Assembly: GCA_036245525.1 (NCBI GenBank)
Contig: BTPG01000005.1
Span: forward strand, 115,974,506-116,038,505
Length of the DNA: 64,000 nucleotides
From: Semisulcospira habei
Lineage: Eukaryota; Mollusca; Gastropoda; Semisulcospiridae
Direction: 5' to 3'
Shown piece by piece: positions 10,275 through 22,100 of this stretch (the stretch's first letter is position 1; every line of letters begins with the position of its first letter). A program made the translations under genes and the position numbers. A model generated the notes under the pieces. It had not been told where the DNA came from. It searched no databases and worked only from the letters and a program-made list of their open reading frames with translations.

Positions 10275-11580
10275 TGTGATGAAGCTCTATGCTTGTGCAT
10301 AGTGCTCACACAGTAGGATTAGTACGGTACGGTTTTTGTTAACGGTTTGTTTGTGCCGGTAGTCCGTGTGGCACTAGACGCACGTGAAATCTGTAGGACA
10401 TGGTTAGCACGGGATTTTCAGTGAGTTCTGTTTAGTGAGTTCTAGGCGGAAGCTGTGTCTGTCAGAGGTCTAGACCGGTAGTGCGGGCTGTCTTGTCGTA
10501 TGGAACGGTTGTTTTTGAGATACCTAGCCCGCATTCCAAGACTCTGAAGCCTAGATTTCAGGTATGTTTCTATAAATGTAGTATTGATAGTTGTTTAGTT
10601 AAAGACAGTATGCGTTGGTAAGAGTAATGTGGTTGTATAGCGGTGTTCCGGTTTGGTTTAGTTATGTATGTTTAGAATTCGGGGAAGTAACCGGTGTTTT
10701 TGTATAGTTGTTACCGAGATAGATAAATAAAAGAATGCGAGGTGTGTATGTCTAAGCCGCTATGAAGATAGTACGTGGTTGGTTAAGCATAGTCTTTTCC
10801 AGTGTATAGAGTAATGTATAGCAAGAGTGTTAGGCTATAGTCTGTGTCAAGATAGTGACAGAGATATGGGGGTGTTACGGGAGTAGACAGTTTATGAAGC
10901 ACGTGTGTGTGTGTGTGTGTGAATGAACGTGTGGGTATTTGTATCAGCCAGGTTACGTGACGTTTCTCATTGATCCAATATGTTGTGTGTTTAGCAAGTG
11001 TTACGTTGGGACTTTTGTTATCTATTCAGAGTTCTTGTAAAGAGTGGAACGACGGACGCCGAGACGTCGAGTCACAGGTGGGACCTACGTGAGGTCATCC
11101 CTCCAGCTCTTCACTGAGAGTGAGTCTGACCGGGACCAAGACACCCGAGTCAAAGCGAGAACTGCGCAACAGTACGAGAACGAGGACGTCCGTGCCAAAG
11201 AGACAGGACGGCAAGAAGAAGCGTACGTCGAAGGACTTTCACGCCTAGACGTGAGAAGGACCAACGTAACCAGGCAATAACATCAAACAGGTTGGAGACT
11301 GAGAACTAAAACCTAGCCTGGCAAAGATTGTGATTTGTGTGTGTGTGTGTGTGATAGTAGAGCAGTGTATATAGTTTGATAGTCTTTAAAGCGTTTCTTT
11401 TCTTTTATATTGTATAAAGGTTACTTAAGAGAGGGAGCCCGTGTGTTGTGTTTTACCGCATGAATGCGCCCGTCTGAGTCAGTGGCGGTGTATGCGTCTG
11501 TTGCGTGAGAGTCTGTACGTGCGACTGTGGGCAAGTCTGCTTGCGTCACGTTACAAGGCTACAAGTCTGCTTGCGTTACA
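10275..11580 (+). repeat. Right LTR
   Basis: It begins TGTGATGAAG and ends TTACA. It is about 40 bp longer than the left LTR because of a short duplication at its 3' end (ACAAGTCTGCTTGCGTTACA after an earlier AAGTCTGCTTGCGT) and small indels. Otherwise it differs from the left LTR at about five positions by my count. Confidence 0.92.
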
Positions 11581-11689
11581 AGGCTGTTTATCAGAATATG
11601 GTCGGTGACACCTCAGCACATCGGCAGATCTCGCTTGTCCTGACGGATGCACGGAAAAAGTGTCGTGTAGGGGAGGAGACCCATGTACG

Positions 11690-14365
11690 AAACTTACTTA
11701 CGGCTGTCACTCCTACACGGGTATAGGCCGTCGACGAGAGACCTCCAGCAACTCCTGTCCTGTGCTTCTCCTTCGATTCTACTCTAGGTGGTTCCCAGTT
11801 TCTTGATGTCTGCTTGGAGGTCTCGACGCCAGGAGTTTCTCGGCCTACCTCTTTTCCTCTTTCCCTGGGGGTTCCATGACAATGCCTGCCTAGTGATACT
11901 GGAAGCTGGCTTTCTCAGACTGTGACCGATCCATCCCCATCTTCTTCGCCCAATTTCATTCTCTGCTGTTATCTGTTCTGTTCTCTCCCAGAGTCTGACG
12001 TTGCTGATCTTCTCTGGCCAGTGGATTTTCAAAATTCTTCTAAGGCAACTGTTCATGAAGGTCTGTACTCTGTTGACTGTGGTTTTTGTCAATCTCCAAG
12101 TCTCTGCTACATATAAGAGAACTGCTTTTACATTGGAGTTGAAAATCCGGACTTTGGTGTGTTGTGACAGCTCTCTGGAGCTCCACACTTTTTTCAACTG
12201 GAGAAAGGCTGCTCTGGCTTTACCAATTCGTGCTCTGACATCTGCATCAGTGCCGCCTTTTTTGTCTATGATGCTCCCGAGATAGGTGAAGGACTCCACC
12301 TCCTCCAACGGGGTGCCAGCAAGCAAGACTGGTTCTTCCCTGGTTGCGTTCAGCCTCATTGTCTTTGTTTTCTGTTTGTGAATGGAGAGGCCCACTTGGG
12401 ACGAGATGTCAGCAAGCCTCGTGGTCTTGTCCTGCATTTGTTGATGAGTGTGGGACAGTAATGCCAAGTCGTCTGCAAAATCGAGGTCGTCAAGCTGTGT
12501 CCACAGTGTCCACTGTATTCCACTTCGTCTGTGCTCTGTGGTCATCTTCATGACCCAGTCTATGGCCAGTAGGAAGAGGAACGGAGACAGCTGACACCCC
12601 TGCCTGACACCGGTTCTGACCTGGAGCTCCCTGGTGAACTGCCCTTCGTGGATCACGCGACATGTCATGCCATCGTAGCTGCTCTTGATCAGGCGGACGA
12701 GCTTTGTGGGTACACCGTAGTGTCGTAGGAGTTTCCACAGAGTCTCTCGGTCCACACTGTCAAATGCTTTCTCATAATCCACAAAGATGACGTACAGCGG
12801 GGAGCTCCACTCCAGAGACTGTTCCACGATGATGCGGAGAGTGGCGATCTGGTCTGTACATGATCGGTTCTTCCTGAATCCTGCTTGCTGGTCTCTCAGC
12901 TGGGGGTCAATGGAGCTCTTCATTCTCTCCAGAATGATCCTGTTGAAGACCTTTCCTGGTACTGACAGCAAGGTGATTCCTCTGTAGTTGGAACACTTGC
13001 TGAGGTCGCTTTTCTTGGGAAGCTTGATTAGGTACCCCTCCTTCCAGTCAGCCGGCATCACCTCCTCTTCCCAGATCTTTCCAAACAGTGGGTACAGCAT
13101 CTCCACTGTTGTCTCTAGGTCTGCTTTCAGAGACTCCGCTGGGATGCCATCTGGGCCTGCTGCTTTGCCGTTCTTCAAGAATGCCACTGCTCTTCTGATC
13201 TCTTTCCGGCTGGGTCTGTCACAGCTGATGGGTAGGTCGGTCTCTGCCGGCTGGATGTCTGGGGGGTCGGGTGGGCTAGGTCTGTTCAGTAACTCTTCAA
13301 AATACTCGGCCCATCTGTCGAGTTGGTCTGCTCTGTCTGCAATAGGCTTGCCTTCTTTGTCTTTTACTGGTCTTTCTGTATGGCCATACTTGCCTGACAA
13401 TCTTCTGGTAATGTCGTAGAGCTGTTTCATGTTGCCGCTGCCTGCTGCCCTCTTGTCTGTCCTGATACTACTCTTCACCTCGCGGTTGGCTTCCGAGTAT
13501 TCCCCCTGTGCCCTTACTTTGGCTGCTCTCGTGCGACTGTTGTTGACAGCTGCTTTCTTCTGCTTCCTCACTTCTATCTTCAAGGTCTGTGCCGACAGCC
13601 AGTCCTTGTGATGGTGTTTCCTGAACCCTACAGTGTCTTTGCAGGTTGAGTTCAGCGCCTCTCTAACTGCCTTCCACTGCTGCTCTGTGGTGACCGCCTC
13701 CTCTTCATTTACTAGCTCCTGTAGCGCTTGAAACCGGTTGGACAGCACCAGTTTGAACTCTTCTCTAACTCCAGTTTCTCTCAGGAAGCCTACATTTTAG
13801 CGCTGTCTTCTTGTTGTCTCTGTGCGGCTTTTCTTTAGCTTGAGCTTCATTCTTAAGGTAAGCAGATGGTGGTCGGAGGCGACATCTGCTCCCCTCCTCA
13901 CTCGAACATCTTGAAGGGATCTTCTAAATTTCTTGCTAATGCAGATATGGTCTATTTGGTTCTCTGTTGTATGGTCAGGTGAGACCCAAGTTGCTTTGTG
14001 TATTCTTCTGTGTGGGAAGATGCTGCCTCCAATGGCAAGTCGGTTTAGAGCACAAAAGTCTACAAACCTCTCCCCGTTCTCACTCATCTCCGAGCCTAGT
14101 CCCTGTCTCCCCATCACCTCTTCGTATCCGGTGTTGTCCTCCCCTATTTTGGCATTAAAATCGCCCATGACGATGGTGATGTCTCGCTCCGCACATTTGT
14201 CCACGGCACTCTGGAGTCGGTCGTAGAACTCTTCTCTTCCTCGTCACTGTCATTAGTGGGCGCATAACACTGGATGACGTTCAGCTTGAGCTTTTTCTTG
14301 GTTCTAAAGGCTGCTGTGATAATTCTTGGCCCAATAGGTTCCCAGCCCATCAGCGCTCTCTGTGC
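11690..14365 (-). mobile_element. 5'-truncated APE-type LINE (family R1), broken
   Basis: A non-LTR element on the minus strand. It starts abruptly inside the endonuclease domain near 14365 and ends at a CTTACTTACGG-type tail near 11690-11706. A second fragment of the same family at 25735-26302 ends in GTAAGTAAGTAAGTAAGTAA, so the family tail is a short (GTAA)n microsatellite. A single ORF with an apurinic-type endonuclease, RT and such a tail suggests an RTE-like element; this clade assignment is tentative. Confidence 0.88.
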
Positions 14366-14370
14366 CACTG
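11784..14370 (-). pseudogene. Endonuclease-RT of LINE family R1
   Basis: In order: part of the endonuclease (VIQCYAPTND near 14275, IVMGDFNAKIG near 14165, ENQIDHICIS, ASDHHLLTLRM), then RT with [51 protein letters not shown] and [11 protein letters not shown] (the FADD active site). The C-terminal region has IHWPEKISN and [12 protein letters not shown]. Disruptions are a frameshift near 14235 and in-frame stops at 13797-13799 (TAA) and 11784-11786 (TAG). In the fragment at 25735-26302 the last stop is TGG (Trp), followed by about 33 more codons, so the TAG is a nonsense mutation in this copy. The 5' half of the endonuclease is missing. Confidence 0.9.
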
Positions 14371-14541
14371 CATGTATGAAACACTTAAGCAAAAACGTCT
14401 CGCGCGACCGTCCAAACTGAGAAAGGTAGAATCAATCCGAAACCAGGGTTTGATAGAGATTATATTGATGCATAGGACAAAGCCAAATTTCAAAACTCGA
14501 ATCGACGCAGAAGCAGTTCCAGTTTGAAAAAAGTGACACAT

Positions 14542-14578
14542 TGTTTCATATTAGGCACCATGTGCCTAATATGAAACA
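14542..14578. repeat. Perfect 17-bp inverted repeat
   Basis: Arms TGTTTCATATTAGGCAC and GTGCCTAATATGAAACA are separated by CAT. The half motif recurs imperfectly just downstream (TATTATGAAACAATG near 14590). It is non-coding and its role is unknown. Confidence 0.9.
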
Positions 14579-16692
14579 CTAGGTCTCCTATTATGAAACA
14601 ATGTGAATATGTCCTTTTACAAGTTTCACTACATTTTGTTAAAAAATTAAGGAATAAGAGACGGTTAGCACACATTATAGGCTCATTTAACATTGAAAAT
14701 GAGTTAAATATCCATGGTCATCCGCCACTGGTCCACTATTGGTCCATCCATCCATCATCCTGTGTATCATTTTGAATTTCTGAGAGACCATCAGAGCCAC
14801 AGACTTATTTGGCACAGTGATCCTATTTGACAATAGCTTTGATTGTCACTTGCACTGACCTCAAAAGGTCAAGGTTACAATGGTCAAACGGGCGATTAAA
14901 AAAAAAAAAAAATTATAATCTTATTTTAAAACTTGCCAAAGAGAAAACTGATGATACAACTTTGTTTGCACCTTTACTAAGTTAACCTCTCGCTTTTAGC
15001 TTTTTATTTTAGGTTGTTGCTATTGCAGGTAGTTCGAATGTGAACTTTGCAGTAAGACCCCAGTAGAAATGTTGCTAGGGCTTACACTGTCTATGCATAC
15101 TAATTTGATTGGCTCCTTCCAAAGGTCAAATGTCAGGCATGGTCAGCAAATGTGTGTAAAATGTTCTATGTATGGGGGAACAAAAGCTACTGGTATTTAG
15201 ATTTTCCATCTCAGAAGTAAAACTTGATAAAAGCTAGCATTATCGACACAGGTTTATGCACATATTCAGAAGCAAATTCAGGGGGAGAGGGGTGTTCCAG
15301 GGTGCATGGCTCCCAGGATATCTTTTAATGTGTAATATTTTATTTTGGGGAGTTTGGAACCGTTCCCCCCCCCCCCCCCCAACCCTCTCCCGCACACACA
15401 CACACACTCTCCCGCGCCTCTTTTTGGAAATTGTAAACGGTCCGTCGTGTGATTTATCGGTCATTGGTGAAAAGGTCTCCAGACCTTTTTCCCCCTTCCC
15501 GCGACCCCTCACTCGCACTAACGGGCGATTTTTGATAGTCAACAAGTGGTGCATTTGTAGGTCCGCCTCACCCTCTTGACATGCTCAGCAACTGTGACTC
15601 CGCCGACAGGAAGAGTTCCCACGAAAAGGTCTATGGAATCTCCAGCACGTTCTTTTTTAAAACTTCCCTCTACCTTAAAGAGAGGTCATTCGCAATAGTA
15701 TTCGTGGTATAGCGGGTACTTTTAAACTTTTGCGACCAAAGTTAACTTTGAGTAATTGAGCGATTCCCCTTGGTATGTGTGCAGTGCTGCTAGCGCTAGC
15801 CTCACCTATCTGGTGTGTGTGTAACTTGTAGAAAAATTTGTGAGCGAAAAATGACTCTACAGATGTAGGTAAAGTTGTTCTTGTAAACTACAGTTGTGTC
15901 GAGTTTAAAGGCGGTCTGTGAATGTTATGCCGGTAGTCCCTAAGAAATTGCCTTATACAAACGTATCAGTTATACACACACGATGGCTGAAGAGCGGATG
16001 CATGGATGATTGGTGACTACATTTATACTGTTTCACATTTGTCACACCTAAACCAACAAAGTTTGCTCTTCGAACAACTATTTAGCTCCACCCCCTCCCA
16101 GCAGAAGTGATGCGCTATTTTGTGTCTGAAAGCCGATTTCCAACAACTGTGCGCGTCATCTGGAAGAGATGTAGCGACATAACTGAAACTCCTGGTTTTT
16201 GACACTTGATATCTGTTTTATTCTCTTCGCTACCACTGGGCACAAATATTGTTCTGAAATCTTTCTTAATTCAGTTCCATGGAACCCCAGTCCCGTCAAA
16301 TAAATGTCAGTTGTCAGTGTCAGCAACAAGCTGAGAGCCAAAATCAGTCGCCAATGAGTCACCGCCCGCGATCGCGCAAGGTTCATGAGGATCTATGTTT
16401 TGCAAATGGATCCTATTGAGAGTTTCTCGCCTGTAAAAGGGTTAAGTGAAAATATCATCAAGCAAAATTTTGAAAAAAAAAACGGGCCTGTGGTTTCAGA
16501 GATATTGCCTGCACAAAAGCTCACACAAATATGCCTGGCCTCTGAGGTATTGTTTCTACTCGGTAATCTGCAAGACAAATATGGCAACTGTGACCTTGAC
16601 CTTGAGGTAGAGGCGCAGCCATTGGTGGCAATGTGTGATATGGTAAAATACTATTATTTAAATTTTGGATTGGATATGTCCAATGGTTACCG
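14579..16692. other. No gene seen; scattered repeat fragments
   Basis: About 2.1 kb with no supportable gene. It contains AAAGGTCAAGGTTAC near 14868 and GTGACCTTGACCTTGAGG near 16588, both motifs of the array at 35404-36290. It also has an A-run near 14896-14910, a poly-C/CA tract near 15367-15410, and a copy of the ATGAGGATCTATG half-palindrome near 16386. Confidence 0.5.
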
Positions 16693-16735
16693 TGAATCCG
16701 GATGCGGCAAGTCTCGAAAGAGTTAAGTTTGGGGG
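16693..16735. repeat. Short TTAACTC foldback, half copy
   Basis: GTGAATCCGGATGCGGCA followed by AGTCTCGAAAGAGTTAA. It matches one arm of the 59-bp element at 17030-17088. Confidence 0.65.
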
Positions 16736-17029
16736 AAAAGGGGGTTGGGGGGGGGGGGGGTGGAGGCGGCGGGTGGGGGACTGACTTGGCTATAGGGAAT
16801 TCAGAGTTGCCAGTGAGTTTCATGACACCCGTAACTCCTTCACTGCCAGAGTTGGCGCTGATCGTATTGCGTTGGGAATCCTCATTAGCTGAACACAAAC
16901 TGAGACTCAGGCGTCCAAGGAACGTGGACTCAAAATTGGTGTCAGCAAGAGGCATAGATTCTGTAACATGAGGATGTAGGTCTCTTGCAGATAGATCGTG
17001 TTCACTTCTTCTCGGCAGTCAGAAGGGGC

Positions 17030-17088
17030 TAACTCTTTTGAGACTGTAGCGCCGCGAATCCGGATGCGGCACGTCTCGAAAGATTTAA
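17030..17088. repeat. Short TTAACTC foldback, copy 2
   Basis: TAACTCTTTTGAGAC pairs with GTCTCGAAAGATTTA around GAATCCGGATGCGGCAC. A related copy lies at 23745-23797. Confidence 0.7.
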
Positions 17089-17778
17089 TGCCACTAGCTG
17101 GGATGTTAAAGACACTCTGCTGCACTCTGTCTTGGAAAAGAACTAGTTTATCGACTGTTGGGATACCGGCGATTGTCAACGACATCTGGTGAAATCAGCA
17201 TCGGCAACTGATAAATCATTCACGACATAGTTTAGTGTTAGTAATCGAACATTCACTGATTGCGGAAAACTGAGGTTAATGATGTCGATGCGTTCTGGAC
17301 ATAGGGGCCGGCCTGGTCACGGTTTTGAAGCTGGAAAATAAGTTAACTGGGTAAATCATTCAGTTTAGTGTTATAAGCAGTCGAACTCTTTCGCGCATCT
17401 TGACACTTGCGATAAACAGTGGCCGAGGTTTGCTGGCGAGTTTTGGAGCCAGAGAAAGTGATTAATTCAGTTATATTTATTGGCGTATTTCTCATACATT
17501 ACTCTTATATTTTCTTATTTTTGGTCACGGTCAAATCGACAGCCATTCAAATGGTGCCATTCCTCTGGAAACAGCGCGAGCTTGACGCGCGTGTCTCTGG
17601 GATTAACACAAACTGGTATTCTGCTTTTAAAGATATTTTCTTTACAATATATATTTTCTCATTGCGCTGGACTTTCTTAGAGGACCGAGTTTGCAAGAAA
17701 CGAAAATAAGACTAAATGTTTTGTTATATATATTGTTATATATATATATTTGTTAAAAAACGGAAACATAACGGCCAC

Positions 17779-17805
17779 AAAAAAAAAAAAAAAAAAAAAA
17801 AAAAA
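17779..17805. repeat. A27 homopolymer
   Basis: A pure A run with TATATA repeats about 40 bp upstream. No retroelement could be tied to it. Confidence 0.9.
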
Positions 17806-18165
17806 TAGGACAAAATTCTTATCATATGATGGAACGTGGTTGTGCGTGTGGTTTTTTTTTTTAAAGCATTGAAATTTGACCTCTGTAAAGTTAAGTTTGC
17901 AGAAACAAAAGTTTGACAAACAACTCACTTGATTGTACAAAGTTCCTCAAGCTGGCACAGTCAGTCTCTCGCTAGCCTTTTCCTTCACCCTTGTATCGAT
18001 TACTTCTAGAACTGCTTCCCAGCAGAAGTATCAATCACTGCAGACACTGACTGATCTACAGATATAAATCCACACTGTCGTATCGGAATCAGTAGCTTTC
18101 GGTGATCCCCAGAGAATAAGTGAACACTGAGCAGCATGGCTGAGCCGGCGAGCAGTCCTTAGAAG

Positions 18166-18281
18166 GGCCAGTCGCACGAGCGAGTTTTGTCCTGCGCTTG
18201 CCACTACGCAAGGTGCTGCGCAATAGCGGAGCAACTTGCTTAGTGGCTGGCGCAGGAATAAACTCACTCGTGCAGCTGGCC
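18166..18281. repeat. About 115-bp foldback family, copy 2
   Basis: Outer arms GGCCAGTCGCACGAGCGAG and CACTCGTGCAGCTGGCC, inner arms TCCTGCGC and GCGCAGGA, and CCACTACGCAAG with CTTGCTTAGTGG. It shares its layout with 4737-4848. Confidence 0.75.
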
Positions 18282-19137
18282 ATTGGTTCCTCCGCCAGTC
18301 CATTTCATATGCAAGAGGCATATATTTGCATTAGCCTCTGCAGTCGCAGGGGGCTCATTAAAATTAATATCTCTCGTCGTCACAGAGAGATTAACCTCGC
18401 GTAATCCGAGTCCAAAGACGTAGGGCGTTAGGGTGGTGTAACGCACGCAGACTTGCCCACAGTCGCACGTACAGACTCTCACGCAACAGACGCATACACC
18501 GCCCGACTGACGCAGATGGGCGCATTCATGCGGTAAAACAAACACAGGTTCCCTTTCTAAAGTGACTTTATACAATATAAATATACCAAAAAAAAAAACG
18601 CTCACACTATCAAGCTATATACATCACATACACATCACAATATCTTTGCCAGGCTAGGTTTTAGTTTCACACTGTCTCCAACCTGTTTGGTGTTATTGCC
18701 TGGTTACATTGGTCCTTCTCACGTCTAGGCGTGAAAGTCCTTCGTCGTACGCTTCTTCTTGCCGTCCTGTCTCTTTGGCACGGACGTCCTCGTTCTCGTA
18801 CGGTAGCGCAGTTCTCGCTTTGACTCGGGTGTCTTGGTCCCGGTCAGACTCACTCTCAGTGAAGAGCTGGAGGGATGACCTCACGTTAGGTCCCACCTGT
18901 GACTCGACGTCTCGGCGTCCGTCGTTCCACTCTTTACAAGAACTCTGAATAGACAACAAAAGTCCCAACGTAACACTTGCTAAACACACCACATATTGGA
19001 CAAATGAGAAACGTCACGTAACCTGGCTGATACAAATAACTCACACGTTCATTCACACACATACACGTGCTTCATAAACTGTCTACTTCCGTAACACCCC
19101 CATATCTCTGTCACTATCTTGAAACAGACTATAGCCT

Positions 19138-22100
19138 CTCTTGGCTTGACTTCGCGAACGAAGATTTTATAGGAGTTGCCCATGACGTCTGCAGGCTTGT
19201 TCGTGGCTGCGGAGGCCAATCCGAGACAGGCAGGTTCGACCGCAGTGGCTGCAGGGGAAGGTCTGGCCAGGGTTCTGAGCTGCGGCATCTCTGTTTTTTC
19301 TCCTGAGCCGCTTGTCCTTAAGGCTAGCTCTGCGAGAGTCCTCAAAGGAGACAGCTGCCTTGTAAATGGTGGAGCGCCAGGTGTCACGGTCCGCAGCAAG
19401 CGAAGACCACTGGTGGTGGTCGATTTGGCAGGCACTAAGTGACTTCTTGAGACAGTCTTTGTATCTCTTCTTTGGTGCCCCTCTGTCACGGTGTCCAGTA
19501 GCAAGCTCGCCGAACAGGGTGATCTTTGGTAGGCGATGATCCTCCATCCTGGAGACATGCCCCGCCCAGCGGAGCTGTGTCCGCAGCAGCAAAGCCTCGA
19601 TGCTCACAGTTTCAGCCTGTTCAAGGACCTCGACGTTGGTGACATAGTCACTCCAGTGAATGCCCAGGATGGTACGCAGGCAGCGCTGGTGGAAGCGTTC
19701 GAGGAGTCGTAGTTGGCTGCGGTAGAGGGCCCAGGACTCGGAACCATACAGCAGGGTGGCGAGGACCACAGCTCTGTACACGCTGATCTTGGTGCCTGTT
19801 TTCAGCTGTTGATTGTGCCACACCCGCTTGAAAAGTCGCCCGAAAGCACTGTTCGCTTTTGCCAGCCTGCTGTCAAGCTCCTTGTCCAGCTTGGCGTCCG
19901 ACGTGATAATGCAGCCAAGGTAAGTAAACTGGTGCACTGACTTTAGTTCAGACTCGCCAATGGTGATGTGAGGAGGGCGATACACTGTCTTGGGTGCCGG
20001 CTGATGGAGGACCTCTGTCTTTTTCAGACTGACCTCGAGTCCAAAGAGCTGGGCAGCATCTGCGAAGCAAGACGTGATGCGCTGCAGGGCTCTCTCTGTG
20101 TGTGCAACGAGGGCAGCATCATCAGCAAAAAGCAGCTCACGAATCAGTTGGTCTAGGGTTTTTGTGTGGGCCTGCAGTCGTCTGAGGTTGAACAGGCTGC
20201 CATCGAGACGATACCTGATGTACACTGCATCGTCATCATCGAGGTCCACTGTGGCCTGCTTCAACATCATGCTAAAAAAGATGGTGAAGAGGGTCGGTGC
20301 CAGCACGCAGCCCTGCTTTACGCCGTTGAGAATAGGGAATGGTTCTGAGAGGTCATTGTTGAGTCTGACCTGGCCTTGCTGGTCCTCGTGTAGCTGGACA
20401 ATCATGTTGAGGAACTTTGGGGGACAGCCAAGTCGCTCCAGGATCTGCCACATGCCTTGCCTGCTCACAGTGTCGAACGCTTTTGTTAGGTCGACAAATG
20501 TTACGTACAGCCCTTTGTTCTGCTCGCGGCACTTCTCCTGTAGCTGTCTCAGCACAAAGACCATATCAGTGGTGCTCCTGTTTGCTCTGAAGCCACACTG
20601 GCCCTCTGGGAGTTGGTCTTCAGCGATGGCAGGTACCAGCCGATTCAGGAGCAGCCTTGCAAGGATTTTCCCAGCAATGGACAGCAGGGTAATTCCCCGA
20701 TAGTTGGAACAGTCAGACTTCTCGCCTTTGTTCTTGTACAGGGTGATAACGACTGCGTCACGGAGATCTTTTGGTAGTGTTCCTTCCTCCCAGCAGCAGA
20801 GAAAGAGGTCATGGAGCTTGTTGTGCAGTGCTGTGCCTCCATGTTTCCAGATCTCTGGCGGTATTCCATCAATGCCTGCTGCTTTGCCACTCTTGAGCTG
20901 GTGGATGGCTGTGAGGGTCTCTTCAGCGGTGGGCGGTTCGTCCAATTCAACCTTTACTGGGAGGTGTGGGATTTGTAGGACGACTGCTTCTTGAACAGTG
21001 CGCTCAGCGCTGAAGAGGCTCTGAAAGTATTCCGACCAGCGGTTCAAGATGGAGGTATTATCTGTGAGGAGTGCCTGGCCATTCGTGCTTCGCAGGGGAC
21101 TTTGTACCAGGTGCCTGGGGCCATACACTGCTTTCAGTGCTTCGTAGAAGCCCCTGTAGTCACCATTGTCAGCACAAAGCTGGGTCCTCTGTGCAAGTCT
21201 GGTCCACCACTCATTCTGGAGATCTCTGAGCTTGCGCTGGAGACTGCTGCAGACGAGGCGGAAGGCAGACTTCTTCACAGGGCAGGAAGGCTGGGCTAGG
21301 TGGGCCTGATGGGCGGCTCTTTTTTTTGCTAGGTGTTCCTGGATCTCTACATCGTTTTCGTCAAACCAGTCTTTGTTCTTCTTTCTGGCGAAACCCAAGA
21401 CTTCTGCAGAGGATTTTGCAATAGCAGTTTTCAGTTGTTCCCAAAGTGTTTCAGGGGAGGAGTCTACTGGGTCCGCTGTGTCTTTGAGCCTGCGCTGTAA
21501 ATCTGTCTGAAAGGCAGCTTTCACATCGTCACGCTGAAGGCTGGCAACATCAAGCTTTTTCTTGGGGGGCCCCCATTTCTTGGGTTTTGGCTTGAAGTGG
21601 AGCCTGAGTTTGCAGCGGACAAGGCGGTGGTCAGTGTGGCACTCTGCGCTGGGCATCACTCTGGTGAGGAGGACGTCACTGCGGTCCCTCTGACGCACTA
21701 GGACATAGTCGATAAGGTGCCAGTGCTTGGAGCGAGGATGCATCCAGGTGGTCTTTCGACTGTCCTTTTGCTGAAAAGTAGTGTTGGTGATGACCAGTTG
21801 CTGCTCCGCACAGAACTCCAATAGTAGGCGGCCATTGTCATTGCAGTTCCCCACGCCATGCTTGCCGAGGACTCCTTTCCAGGCTTCAGAGTCCTGGCCC
21901 ACTCTGGCGTTGAAGTCGCCAAGGATGATGACTTTGTCGTCTGCAGGGGTACTCTGTAGGAGGCTGCGCAGGTCAGTGTAAAACTTGTCCTTTTCAGCAG
22001 GCTCTGCCAGGAGGGTTGGGGAGTACACACTGAGAAGGGTGACATGCTGCTGGTGTCTCAGTGGGAGGCGCATGGACATGATGCGGTCTGAGTGGCCCGT

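Larger units (their letters stand above)
6525..11580 (+). mobile_element. Ty3-type LTR retrotransposon, internally deleted
   Basis: Two LTRs about 1.26-1.31 kb long flank a 2.5-kb interior. A primer binding site follows the left LTR and a polypurine tract precedes the right one. The interior keeps an RG-rich nucleocapsid linker with zinc knuckles, an aspartic protease and an integrase, but has no capsid, RT or RNase H. Flanks read AAGCT on the left and AGGCT on the right. The first tandem unit at 6380-6478 has AGGCT, so this is a 5-bp target duplication with one later change. I count about five substitutions and a few small indels between the LTRs, which implies recent insertion. Protease followed directly by integrase fits either an RT-RH deletion or a Gmr1-like gene order with RT-RH lost downstream. 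Confidence 0.95.

Noticed and set aside
11922..13611. Plus-strand open frames over the LINE
   Set aside because: Shadows of the minus-strand RT gene, without family features.
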